NCBI GenBank assembly: GCA_029582265.1
Contig: CM055819.1
Span: forward strand, 10,713,087 to 10,777,086
Reading direction: 5' to 3'
Length of the DNA stretch: 64,000 nt
DNA from: Zoroaster sp. YZ-2022
Taxonomy: Eukaryota; Echinodermata; Asteroidea; Forcipulatida; Zoroasteridae
A program made the position numbers and the translations under genes. Each line of letters starts with the position of its first letter. Positions within the stretch are counted from its first letter, which is position 1. Of this stretch, positions 1-12,700 are shown one piece after another. The notes beneath the pieces were generated by a model. The model worked only from the letters and a program-made list of their open reading frames with translations. It ran no database searches and was not told the origin of the DNA.

Positions 1-219
1 TGTTGAATCAAATACCCCATTCAATCCCCAACACTTAATCAGTCTGAATAGATTTCTTTGAGTGGCGGTGGATTATTAAACAACACCCTGTCAGGCGGCT
101 CCTTTGTGATCTGACAGTCGGTTTACTACAGAAGTAGTTCGATTTTGTTTCTCACAAAAGCTGAACAGACTTCCTAAGTTTTTTCCATGGAATTTCTGAC
201 CCAACTGACAATCGAGGAT

Positions 220-395
220 TTAGTTTAATCGCGATATATATTTTTTTCTTCACGATAATTTTTTTTCATCGCGATATATTTTTTTCATCACGATCTGCCG
301 ATATCTCGATGATTTAAAAAGTTCTCGATATCATAATCGAGTAAATAAAAAAATATCGCGATATTTGATATTATCGTGTCATCGCCCAAGCCTAT
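220..395. repeat. ATATCGCGAT-rich end of a possible hAT-like element
   Basis: Several ATCGCGATAT words end at ATCGCCCAAGCCTA (about 395), a form common at ends of invertebrate hAT elements. The opposite end is not seen in the window. Confidence 0.4.
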
Positions 396-634
396 AAACA
401 TTCAAATTACATGACGTTTGTATGTAGTCTGGATCTTGTGTAAGGTAATGTAACAGTGATACCATGACAATAAATTTAAACCTTTGTTATATTGAACTAT
501 TTTACTTCATTCATATCAAATGATTATTGTGGGTTGGTGAGATAATATCAAAGGACCACAAATATAAAATGCCCTTTTACAATACAGGAGAATTAATTAC
601 ATGTATGTTGCTTTGAATAACTGTTTGATTTAAG

Positions 635-750
635 ATGAATGGCGGACCACTGAGCATGCATTTCGGAGTATTGGATACGGCAAATGGGAGCTTTCATTAC
701 CACCAAATGCTGATGGATCTTGTCCTATTGCTCATAACTCAATAGTCAAG
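635..750 (+). CDS. GBE1: GBE1 exon 1 of window (CBM48/N-terminal region)
   Basis: Acceptor AG at 633-634, donor GT at 751-752. It starts with two bases of a split codon and ends in phase 0. It encodes EWRTTEHAF then [10 protein letters not shown], the N-terminal carbohydrate-binding part. The previous exon is not in the window. Confidence 0.93.
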
Positions 751-3700
751 GTAATACATGGCAATGCTTAATATTTACTAATTGTCTCAAAGAATTTTGA
801 CATGTAAAGGTCCTTTAGCCCTTCTGTGACTGCAAGGGTCAAAATCAGTCAAAATGTAGATCTTGCCAAAGTATACTGGCTGTCACAAAATGGTTGGATC
901 TTGCCTGAAGCATCGTCATATAGACATACATGTACCTGTATAATCATGACTTACAGGAATTATTTAAGGAAAGGTACAACATATACTGCAGGTATTCTTT
1001 AACCCTCCTATAGGTTTAACAATCAAAGACACTCAAAATTTGTATGTCTCTCTTAACCCATTGACTTTGTGCAGTGCACTCAAATACATGCAAACACATA
1101 TGGCTGTGATAGGAGGTCAAACCCAAAGACACTCAAAATTTGTATGTAACTCCCAACCCATTGACTTTGTGCAGTGCACTCATACACAGCTCTGTGACTC
1201 TGTGGTTTGACCTACCAATTGGCAATGCAACCAAAATACTCAAGTGACTGTCTGTGAGTGCCGTGCTGACTGGGCCAAATTTCAGCCTGTGCATAGGAGG
1301 GTTAAAAGCATAAATGATCAGTTTTATGTAAACAAACATTACTAGGTGTAAAGTTAGTATACATGTAGTCAGAGAATGTTTTGATGTAATTCACATTTTA
1401 GCCTACATATATGTACGTCCAAAAATTGAATTTCTCAAAGTTGCTGTCTGGTAACTTATGGAAAAACCATTGATCAAAGTTTTACATGAAACTTTGTGCA
1501 AACACTATACAAATACATACATTGTGCTGTGATTATTCCTTTTGATTTGTAATGTGTGTCTTCATAAAAGTGTCTGCATTTTTAAATTGTTTTTAATTTT
1601 TAATTTGCAATTAATTTTGATTTTGTATTTTCTCATGCTTCGAAGAGTTTTAAAAAAATGGTAATAAATTATTGTGATGGTCAATGTCAATGACTTTCAT
1701 AATTTGTCTTCTACATAGCTGCAGATTCGGACTCAGTCTGGTGAATTAGTTGATCGAATCTCTCCCTGGGCAACCTATGCTGTGCAATGTCAAGATACCA
1801 AGTTGTTTCATTGTGTTTGGTGGAATCCACCTGAAGACCAGCGATACAAAGCCAAACATCCAAAGCCTAAGGTTCCTCAAGGTACAATATTGAGCCCCAC
1901 ACCTAGTTTGGCATTGATTGTCCTAATTTATAATACATATTGTAGCTTGCTGACATGATAAAATTCCTGTGAATGTGGGTCAAGGTTTGAGGTTTGAATG
2001 CCCATTGGTCCAAAGGGTCATTAGTTTGAAAAGAGACAATCATCTCAAAGGATTTAAGGGTCATTAGTTTGAAATAAAGTCTATCAGTCCATATCTGTAC
2101 AAGTAGGTCATAAAAACATACATTGGTTCTGTGAGTCATTAGTTTGATATAGTGTCTATCAGTCCATACATGTATGTTAGTAAATCCTTCACTTTAGCAA
2201 AGAGGAGTTTGGAGGATTTGGGAAGGTTAGGGTTAATGAACAATAATGCTGAATGCTGAATGAATCATTGTTTTTCTGTCTCTTGATACAGGTCTGCAGA
2301 TCTATGAAGCACATGTTGGTATTGCATCATGGAAAGGTGAAGTGTCAAGCTATGACAACTTCACAGACAATGTACTTCCCAGAATCAAGAAACAAGGTCT
2401 GATATTTGTATGAAGAGTTTGTACAGTTTGTACTTCTCCACATAACTTCAAGAATTGTTTTAATTTTCACCTGAATAAAATTTGAGATGTAATGTTAGTG
2501 TCTTATTCAAAATAAATCAAATTTTTTCTGCAGATATCTCAAAATATCAGATTTTATGGTTTCTTGTCATAGACCAGTGTTCATTTTATGCTCAGTGCAG
2601 TTTGACCTTTGTGGCTCTTTTGTAAACATGTGATGTCATTGGTCACATCATCTGTTGACTTGTGACATTACCAAGTGAATAATAGATTCTTCCATTGTCT
2701 TAACCCTGTATCAGTTATGATTAGGCATGCCTGCATTAAAGGTCCTGTGAAGAGTGTATTTACCAAACTTTATTTTTTGGTGCTGTTATATTGATTGGTA
2801 TGAATTAAAAACAATTTAAATTATTATTTTTTGTTTCAAGTGGATTATTAATTGTTTATCTAATCAAAAATTGACCCCCCGAATTTTCGAAGTTTTAACG
2901 AAACGTTCGTGACGTACACAAAGGCAGAGAATTTCTATGTACCGTGAAATGCAGCGCAAGCCTCTATCATGCGGTCGGGAAAACACACCGAAGGCAATGC
3001 TAACATTACGATGTTATTTTATGAAATAAAAGAAACAGTTGAGTCAAAGTTCTGATCATTTAAAAAACTCAAAACAAGCGCAGGCATAATGAGAAAGGTT
3101 TAATGTTTTTATGTTTGTCTTGCCAGGATATAAAATCAGACACGATGTTTTTATTAATGCGGAAGTCACGGCATGTTTTCATGCCGTGAACACTGAAACG
3201 GTGAGCATGGTGTGAATATGTCGTTTTGCACGGAAGTGGACTGGGTTATGCAGAAAGACTCAGGGTAAGTGGCCATTTAATAATACTCTCAGTATTATTA
3301 AATGGCCACTTACCCTGAGTCTTTCTCGCTTTAAAAAAGCACCTCTCTTCTTCGTTGGAGCCTTCACAGCCTTCTTACTTAGCGGGAATATCGTTGGAAT
3401 TGCATCTGGTAGTAGCATGGCCTTATAAGCCATATCAAACTGGCTGTGAAGGCCCCGTTCAAAGCATGTGTGCTCGAACTGTGCACTACAATAGAATGAG
3501 TGTTCCGTCGGTCCCGGCCACTTCGCTCTGGTCAGCTTCACTTTAGTCGTCCAAATACGTCTGTATTTTGGATCAGACGAAAATCGGTGTAGACTAACAC
3601 CGTCGTTGGTAGTGTTGCTGCAACCTGCAGTGACACACCTCGATGGCATTATCGAAAATAATAAGCTTCAAACCTGACAGAAAATTTGAGGAAACTTTTT

Positions 3701-6700
3701 CTCTAGCAACACTCTGCATGCAGTGGTGCGCTGTATACGACGCATACTTGGGCAAGTGCTGTGGATCGCGGATCGGGAATTGCCTCAGTGTACGTCACAA
3801 ATTTTATGTTAATGAGGGGGTATGGGCATGTCGAAGCGCACACCCTAAATTTAAAAATTAATATTTTTATGGTATAAACTTGAGGGGAAAAATTTACAAA
3901 TGACAAATATATGTTCCAGTAGGCATACTTTATTGTATACAATGAAAAAAACCTATTTCACAGGACCTTTAAAGATGTAATACAGTTGACCAATGAAAAC
4001 ACACGGATCTTTGAATAAAAACTTGATATGGATGCTCCCATTATTTAAGGGAGATATAATATGTCTGTCATCCATTGCCGAATGAGTAAATTAATTTATC
4101 ACAAATGGAAACATAAGAATTATTAAGAAATATTGAAATACCTTTAAAACTGGTCACATTGACATTGTTTGATTATTGAGATGAGCATTGTATGTGATTG
4201 TATTGTTATTTCTTGTCAGGTTATAATGCTGTACAGTTGATGGCTGTAATGGAACATGCATACTATGCCAGTTTTGGATATCAAGTCACAAGCTTTTATG
4301 CCCCATCAAGGTATGTCTAAATACCTACATACAACTAATTCAAGCGTTGTTCAGTTTTGTTTCAAAGGTGACATTCAAAGTCTTACTTAATCTGTTTTGA
4401 AAAAAAGGAAAAAACAAATCAAGCAAGAATAATTTTTGATTAACTATCTGGAATAAAACAGGATGATAGCTTAATAGAATGTTTACGTCTTTACAAGGGA
4501 GTAAAGTCTCATGACTTTGCCAGTTTAGCTAGCATGTGTAGAATCAATTGATCAGAAGTTAAGGTAATCATTATTTTCATGTTTATTTTGTAGGTTGTAA
4601 TGATTACTTTTACTTCCTGAAACTCATCTATGATTTTTCAGCTAAGCCCAGTCTGCGAACTGACAAAAATATTTTTGTTTAAACTAGGACATTGCACAGA
4701 TTACAACTAATTTGCATTGTGTCTGATCATCATACATCATGGATATGTTTAGAGTACTGAAAATGTAAAATAATTCATGAGATACCAGTCCAAAATATTC
4801 TATTGCTTTAGGTAAATTTGTTAATTTGTATGCTGGAACTTGTCATGCAGTCACTTACAATCTACCAAACATATACTTGTCATGCAGTCACTTACAATCT
4901 ACCAAACATACATATACTTGTCATGCAGTCACTTACAATCTACCAAACATACATACTTGTCATGCAGTCACTTACAATCTACCAAACATATATACTTGTC
5001 ATGCAGTCACTTACAATCTACCAAACATACATATACTTGTCATGCAGTCACTTACAATCTACCAAACATACATATACTTGTCATGTAGTCACTTACAATC
5101 TACCAAACATACATATACTTGTCATGCAGTCACTTACAATCTACCAAACATACATATACTTGTCATGCAGTCACTTACAATCTACCAAACATACATATAC
5201 TTGTCATGCAGTCACTTACAATCTACCAAACATACATATACTTGTCATGCAGTCACTTACAATCTACCAAACATACATATACTTGTCATGCAGTCACTTA
5301 CAATCTACCAAACATACATACTTGTCATGCAGTCACTTACAATCTACCAAACATACATACTTGTCATGCAGTCACTTACAATCTACCAAACATACATATA
5401 CTTGTCATGCAGTCACTTACAATCTACCAAACATACATACTTGTCATGCAGTCACTTACAATCTACCAAACATACATGTATCTTTGTCATGCAGTCACTT
5501 ACAATCTACCAAACATACATATACTTGTCATGCAGTCACTTACAATCTACCAAACATATCTTTGCCATGCAGTCACTTACAATCTACCAAACATACATAT
5601 ACTTGTCATGCAGTCACTTACAATCTACCAAACATACATATACTTGTCATGCAGTCACTTACAATCTACCAAACATACATATACTTGTCATGCAGTCACT
5701 TACAATCTACCAAACATACATACTTGTCATGCAGTCACTTACAATCTACCAAACATACATATACTTGTCATGCAGTCACTTACAATCTACCAAACATACA
5801 TATACTTGTCATGCAGTCACTTACAATCTACCAAACATACATATACTTGTCATGCAGTCACTTACAATCTACCAAACATACAATGTACATATACTTGTCA
5901 TGCAGTCACTTACAATCTACCAAACATACATACTTGTCATGCAGTCACTTACAATCTACCAAACATATATATACTTGTCATGCAGTCACTTACAATCTAC
6001 CAAACATACATATACTTGTCATGCAGTCACTTACAATCTACCAAACATACATATATATACTTGTCATGTAGTCACTTACAATCTACCAAACATACATATA
6101 CTTGTCATGTAGTCACTTACAATCTACCAAACATACATATACTTGTCATGCAGTCACTTACAATCTACCAAACATACATATACTTGTCATGCAGTCACTT
6201 ACAATCTACCAAACATACATATACTTGTCATGCAGTCACTTACAATCTACCAAACATACATATACTTGTCATGTAGTCACTTACAATCTACCAAACATAC
6301 ATATACTTGTCATGCAGTCACTTACAATCTACCAAACATACATATACTTGTCATGCAGTCACTTACAATCTACCAAACATACATATACTTGTCATGCAGT
6401 CACTTACAATCTACCAAACATACATACTTGTCATGCAGTCACTTACAATCTACCAAACATACATACTTGTCATGCAGTCACTTACAATCTACCAAACATA
6501 TCTTTGTCATGCAGTCACTTACAATCTACCAAACATACATATGCTTGTCATGCAGTCACTTACAATCTACCAAACATATCTTTGTCATGCAGTCACTTAC
6601 AATCTACCAAACATACATATACTTGTCATGCAGTCACTTACAATCTACCAAACATACATATACTTGTCATGCAGTCACTTACAATCTACCAAACATACAT

Positions 6701-9700
6701 ATACTTGTCATGCAGTCACTTACAATCTACCAAACATACATATACTTGTCATGCAGTCACTTACAATCTACCAAACATACATATACTTGTCATGCAGTCA
6801 CTTACAATCTACCAAACATACATATACTTGTCATGTAGTCACTTACAATCTACCAAACATACATATACTTGTCATGCAGTCACTTACAATCTACCAAACA
6901 TACATATACTTGTCATGCAGTCACTTACAATCTACCAAACATACATACTTGTCATGCAGTCACTTACAATCTACCAAACATACATATACTTGTCATGCAG
7001 TCACTTACAATCTACCAAACATACATATACTTGTCATGCAGTCACTTACAATCTACCAAACATACATACTTGTCATGCAGTCACTTACAATCTACCAAAC
7101 ATACATACTTGTCATGCAGTCACTTACAATCTACCAAACATACATATACTTGTCATGCAGTCACTTACAATCTACCAAACATACATATACTTGTCATGTA
7201 GTCACTTACAATCTACCAAACATACATATACTTGTCATGCAGTCACTTACAATCTACCAAACATACATATACTTGTCATGCAGTCACTTACAATCTACCA
7301 AACATACATATACTTGTCATGCAGTCACTTACAATCTACCAAACATACATACTTGTCATGCAGTCACTTACAATCTACTAAACATACATACTTGTCATGC
7401 AGTCACTTACAATCTACCAAACATACATACTTGTCATGCAGTCACTTACAATCTACTAAACATACATGTCATGCAGTCACTTACAATCTACCAAACATAC
7501 ATACTACCATGTAAAACATACTTACTGAATGAATGTGTTACCATTGAAACAGTCGCTGTGGAAACCCTGAATCTCTGAAGAGGCTTATTGATGAAGCACA
7601 TCAACATGGTCTATTGGTGTTTCTGGATGTTGTTCATAGTCATGCAGCTAAGAATGTATTGGATGGACTCAACCAATTTGATGGATCAAACTCATGTTTC
7701 TTTCATGATGGAAGTCGTGGGGACCATATGTTATGGGACAGTCGACTGTTTAATTATACCAGGTAAGTTCAGTGTATGGGAAGAAAAGTTTGTGTAGATG
7801 CGACAGTGACTGTCATTAAGAGATGAAAGGGGTTTGTGTAGAAGTGACAGTGACTGTCATTAATAGATAAAGGGGTTTGTGTAGATGTGACAGTGACTGT
7901 CATTAATAGATGAAGGGGTTTGTGTAGATGTGACAGTGACTGTCATTAATAGATGAAGGGGTTTGTGTAGATGTGACAGTGACTGTCATTAATAGATGAA
8001 GGGGTTTGTGTAGATGTGACAGTGACTGTCATTAATAGATGAAGGGGTTTGTGTAGATGTGACAGTGACTGTCATTAATAGATGAAGGGGTTTGTGTAGA
8101 TGTGACAGTGACTGTCATTAATAGATGAAGGGGTTTGTGTAGATGTGACAGTGACTGTCATTAATAGATGAAGGGGTTTGTGTAGATGTGACAGTGACTG
8201 TCATTAACAGATGAAGGGGTTTGTGTAGATGTGACAGTGACTGTCATTAACAGATGAAGGGGTTTGTGTAGATGTGACAGTGACTGTCATTAACAGATGA
8301 AGGGGTTTGTGTAGATGTGACAGTGACTGTCATTAACAGATGAAGGGGTTTGTGTAGATGTGACAGTGACTATCATTAACAGATGAAGGGGTTTGTGTAG
8401 ATGTGACAGCGACTATCATTAATAGATGAAGGGGTTTGTGTAGATGTGACAGTGACTATCATTAATAGATGAAGGGGTTTGTGTAGATGTGACAGTGACT
8501 GTCATTAATAGATGAAGGGGTTTGTGTAGATGTGACAGTGACTGTCATTAACAGATGAAGGGGTTTGTGTAGATGTGACAGTGACTGTCATTAATAGATG
8601 AAGGGGTTTGTGTAGATGTGACAGTGACTGTCATTAATAGATGAAGGGGTTTGTGTAGATGTGACAGTGACTGTCATTAAGAGATGAAAGGGGTTTGTGT
8701 AGATGTGACAGTGACTGTCATTAATAGATGAAGGGTTGTGTAGATGTGACAGTGACTGTCATTAATAGATGAAGGGGTTTGTGTAGATGTGACAGTGACT
8801 GTCATTAATAGATGAAGGGGTTTGTGTAGATGTGACAGTGACTGTCATTAATAGATGAAGGGGTTTGTGTAGATGTGACAGTGACTGTCATTAATAGATG
8901 AAGGGGTTTGTGTAGATGTGACAGTGACTGTCATTAACAGATGAAGGGGTTTGTGTAGATGTGACAGTGACTGTCATTAACAGATGAAAGGGGTTTGTGT
9001 AGATGTGACAGTGACTGTCATTAACAGATGAAGGGGTTTGTGTAGATGTGACAGTGACTGTCATTAACAGATGAAAGGGGTTTGTGTAGATGTGACAGTG
9101 ACTGTCATTAATAGATGAAGGGGTTTGTGTAGATGTGACAGTGACTGTCATTAATAGATGAAGGGGTTTGTGTAGATGTGACAGTGACTGTCATTAATAG
9201 ATGAAGGGGTTTGTGTAGATGTGACAGTGACTGTCATTAATAGATGAAGGGGTTTGTGTAGAAGTGACAGTGACTGTCATTAATAGATGAAGGGGTTGTG
9301 TAGATGTGACAGTGACTGTCATTAATAGATGAAGGGTTTGTGTAGATGTGACAGTGACTGTCATTAATAGATGAAGGGTTTGTGTAGATGTGACAGTGAC
9401 TGTCATTAATAGATGAAGGGTTTGTGTAGATGTGACAGTGACTGTCATTAATAGATGAAGGGGTTGTGTAGATGTGACAGTGACTGTCATTAATAGATGA
9501 AGGGTTTGTGTAGATGTGACAGTGACTGTCATTAATAGATGAAGGGGTTTGTGTAGATGTGACAGTGACTGTCATTAATAGATGAAGGGGTTTGTGTAGA
9601 TGTGACAGTGACTGTCATTAATAGATGAAGGGGTTTGTGTAGATGTGACAGTGACTGTCATTAATAGATGAAGGGGTTTGTGTAGATGTGACAGTGACTG

Positions 9701-12700
9701 TCATTAACAGATGAAGGGGTTTGTGTAGATGTGACAGTGACTGTCATTAATAGATGAAGGGGTTTGTGTAGATGTGACAGTGACTGTCATTAATAGATGA
9801 AGGGGTTTGTGTAGATGTGACAGTGACTGTCATTAATAGATGAAGGGGTTTGTGTAGATGTGACAGTGACTGTCATTAATAGATGAAGGGGTTTGTGTAG
9901 ATGTGACAGTGACTGTCATTAATAGATGAAGGGGTTTGTGTAGATGTGACAGTGACTGTCATTAATAGATGAAGGGGTTTGTGTAGATGTGACAGTGACT
10001 GCCATTAACCCTGCTACTGATAGACCATTTGAAACCATTCAAAATGCCCATTGGTTTTGTACACACATGGTGATACCATTTGAACAGTGTTGGTAGCAAG
10101 CTTTACTACCATTCAAATCCAAAAACTGGGGGAGTTGTACCCCCAGTTCTTTTCAGAACTAATTACTACTCAATTGAGATTCCACATGGTGTCACCGCAA
10201 TTAGTCTTACTTACCATTCAAATCGTTTTTGAATGGTGGATACACTACACCTTGGTGTGTTTCCATAGCCGAATGGTTTCAAATGGTGCATCAACTTGTC
10301 TGAAAAGGTACCAAAAGTAGGAGGGTTAACCAGTTCGCGTCGGGAATAAAAAAAGTTTTCTGGGCCCCTGTGGTGGGTTTCTTTTTCCCACACACACGTT
10401 AATGGAAGCTTCCACAGCGGGTGGCCGGCACTTCCGAGCATGTCACCGTACACGCGTGGCTCAACGACCATGCATACAAATATTCTGGAGCTTCCTATGG
10501 CGTGTTTAGATGCTCTCCGATCCGTGGTGCAAAAAAAATTGCGTGTATACACGGTCTCCGACGCGAACTGGTTAATAGATGAAGGGGTTTGTGTAGATGT
10601 GACTGTGATTGTACCTTTGGTTATTGTTGATTGTTCAAAGTCATGGTAAAGTTGATTAATTTTAATCTATTTTAATTATTCAGGGCATATATGCATTCCA
10701 ACGATTGTATATTTTTACTTGTTATGTATTGTAGTACAGAGGTGCTTCGTTTTCTGTTGTCCAACCTACGATGGTGGATAGAAGAATATCATTTTGATGG
10801 ATTTCGTTTTGATGGAGTCACATCGATGCTGTATCATCATCATGGCATTGGTAAGAGCATTCTCAGTGATTAGAATTTAAAGTGAGCCATGAATTCACAT
10901 GAATTAGGAACATGTACTTTTTATGGATTGCTGAACTATTACGTTATGTTTCTTGTATAATTGGATTCTGGAACTACATCAGTTGTTACTATTTAAGAGA
11001 CTTGGATTTACAATCAGAAGATTTCTTTTTCATTCCCTTTCAATACTTTTGATACAATACATTCAATACATTTACAAATGATTGTCCATAAGCCCACATG
11101 GAGCACTCAAAAGTGACAATCCTTCGGGTAAAACACAATTTAAAAAATTGCTCCAAAACTACAGCACTGTGTACTACATGTACCAACCTACATTAGGACT
11201 GTCACTCATATGAACAATTTGAAGACCAAACTTAAGTTAAATGTCATATGGTATCCCAATGCGTTGTTTATTTATCCATTCTACTAGGGCTGTGCCGGGT
11301 ATCCGGGTATCCGGATACCCGACCGAAACTGTCATTACCCGGTTCCGTTTTTCGGTTCCAAGTACCCGTAAACGACTTTTTAAAATTGAGACTTACCATT
11401 TCAGCGGTGTGAACAGACATTTTTTACTATTGAACAATGTACTGTTTACACTTTTAGGAGCAATTTTATTCAAGATAACGCCTTTGTAGTTTTTTACGGA
11501 CATTTTCCATACACTTTTGTCCAACCAATACATTGTATCCAATCATTAAGACTCAAATAGCCTGGCTGCGGCATGCTACAAACAAGTATCAAACTAGCTG
11601 CTCAGGATGGAATGTTTGCCTATTGTTCACAGTAATTGGATTAGTGGGACAATAACTGCTGGTTTATGTCTGCACTGGAGTGTGCACCATGATGTGTTAA
11701 TAGAGGGGATTTTATTATCGGGGACGTCCACATTAATTGTTGTAATAAAAAAGTAGTGTTGAAATTGGTTTTGTTGTGTAATTATTTTGATGTGCCACCG
11801 ACCATCCCTCAGCATATCACCAACATTTACATTTATTTACCCGCCGATACCGAGCTCTCTTGTGTATTACATTTGCCGACAAGGTGACAGTTTGTTTCAA
11901 AAGAAAGACATAAAAAGGGAGGTGTTAAGTCAGTCATTGTCTTTGAAACCAACAGTAGGATCCATAATCAGTCGGATTTGAAAGGTATTATTGGTTGCGG
12001 GTTTGATCCTTTCAATTGGGCAGCATATTTTTACAATCGCCTAATCTCCTATCAGTTGAAAAGACGTTTATGAGGGACGAAATGCGGTTGCTTATGATGA
12101 GCTGCGAATTATGGATCGTCAAACATTGATGGAAGGAACAAATTGGCTGAATACTAATTAAAAAGTAGACAAAACTTACACCGATACGTTTTGTTCAGTT
12201 ATTTTTTGATGAGTGCGCATCTTAAATTTTAGACTCATTTCTTGACTGACCGATCAACACGATGCCACGTTCAACAGGGAAGTGTCAAGTTTGGTCCCAT
12301 TTTGAGAAAAAGGGGCCCAAATTGGTAAAAATTCATTCTTTCAAGAAACAATGCTTATTGACAGGTTTATTGAACATATTCAAGTTCTGATTTTAGATTC
12401 GTAAATTTTTTGCAGTTTGTTAGTTTAATAATATCAAATATTATTTTAGTACGCAAAATCATGTCCTTATCCAAAGCCAACATGGCGTACGGGATATCCT
12501 TAATTAGAAGGCAGGGGCGCAGCAAGGCGCAAGCACATGAATGTTTTCTCACAACGGGTTAGTTCCGCCCACATCGCCTTTGACCAATGGCATTATTCAA
12601 CACGTGTTTTGTGACATGAACATTAAAGTCAACTTGCTATACGCATGCGCTCTGATCCAAAGCCAACATGGCGTACGGGATATCCTTATGTAGAAGGCAG

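Larger units (their letters stand above)
2736..3972 (-). mobile_element. TTAA-flanked element carrying a THAP exon, copy 1
   Basis: The ends are TTAAAGGTCCTGTGAA at 2736 and its reverse complement at 3957-3972, so TTAA may be a target duplication. The right end, read on the minus strand, resembles the left end of the element at 14723 over roughly 80 bases, including a shared stretch ending ggaacatatatttgtc; the two are one family in opposite orientation. Only a THAP exon with its donor is visible inside and no transposase catalytic core was seen, so this copy is non-autonomous. THAP domains occur in P, ISL2EU and other transposases; TTAA targets are typical of piggyBac. Superfamily is not resolved. 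Confidence 0.75.

Noticed and set aside
4818..7578. Open frames of 231-470 codons in all three forward frames
   Set aside because: They come from a 41-bp unit without forward stops, not from selection for protein. No start context, splice link or domain supports coding.
8891..9575. Minus-strand threonine-rich repeat frames ([10 protein letters not shown])
   Set aside because: By-product of the 43-bp array with local length variants.
4838..10014. CRISPR-like arrays
   Set aside because: Units are contiguous with no unique spacers, and the context is a eukaryotic intron.
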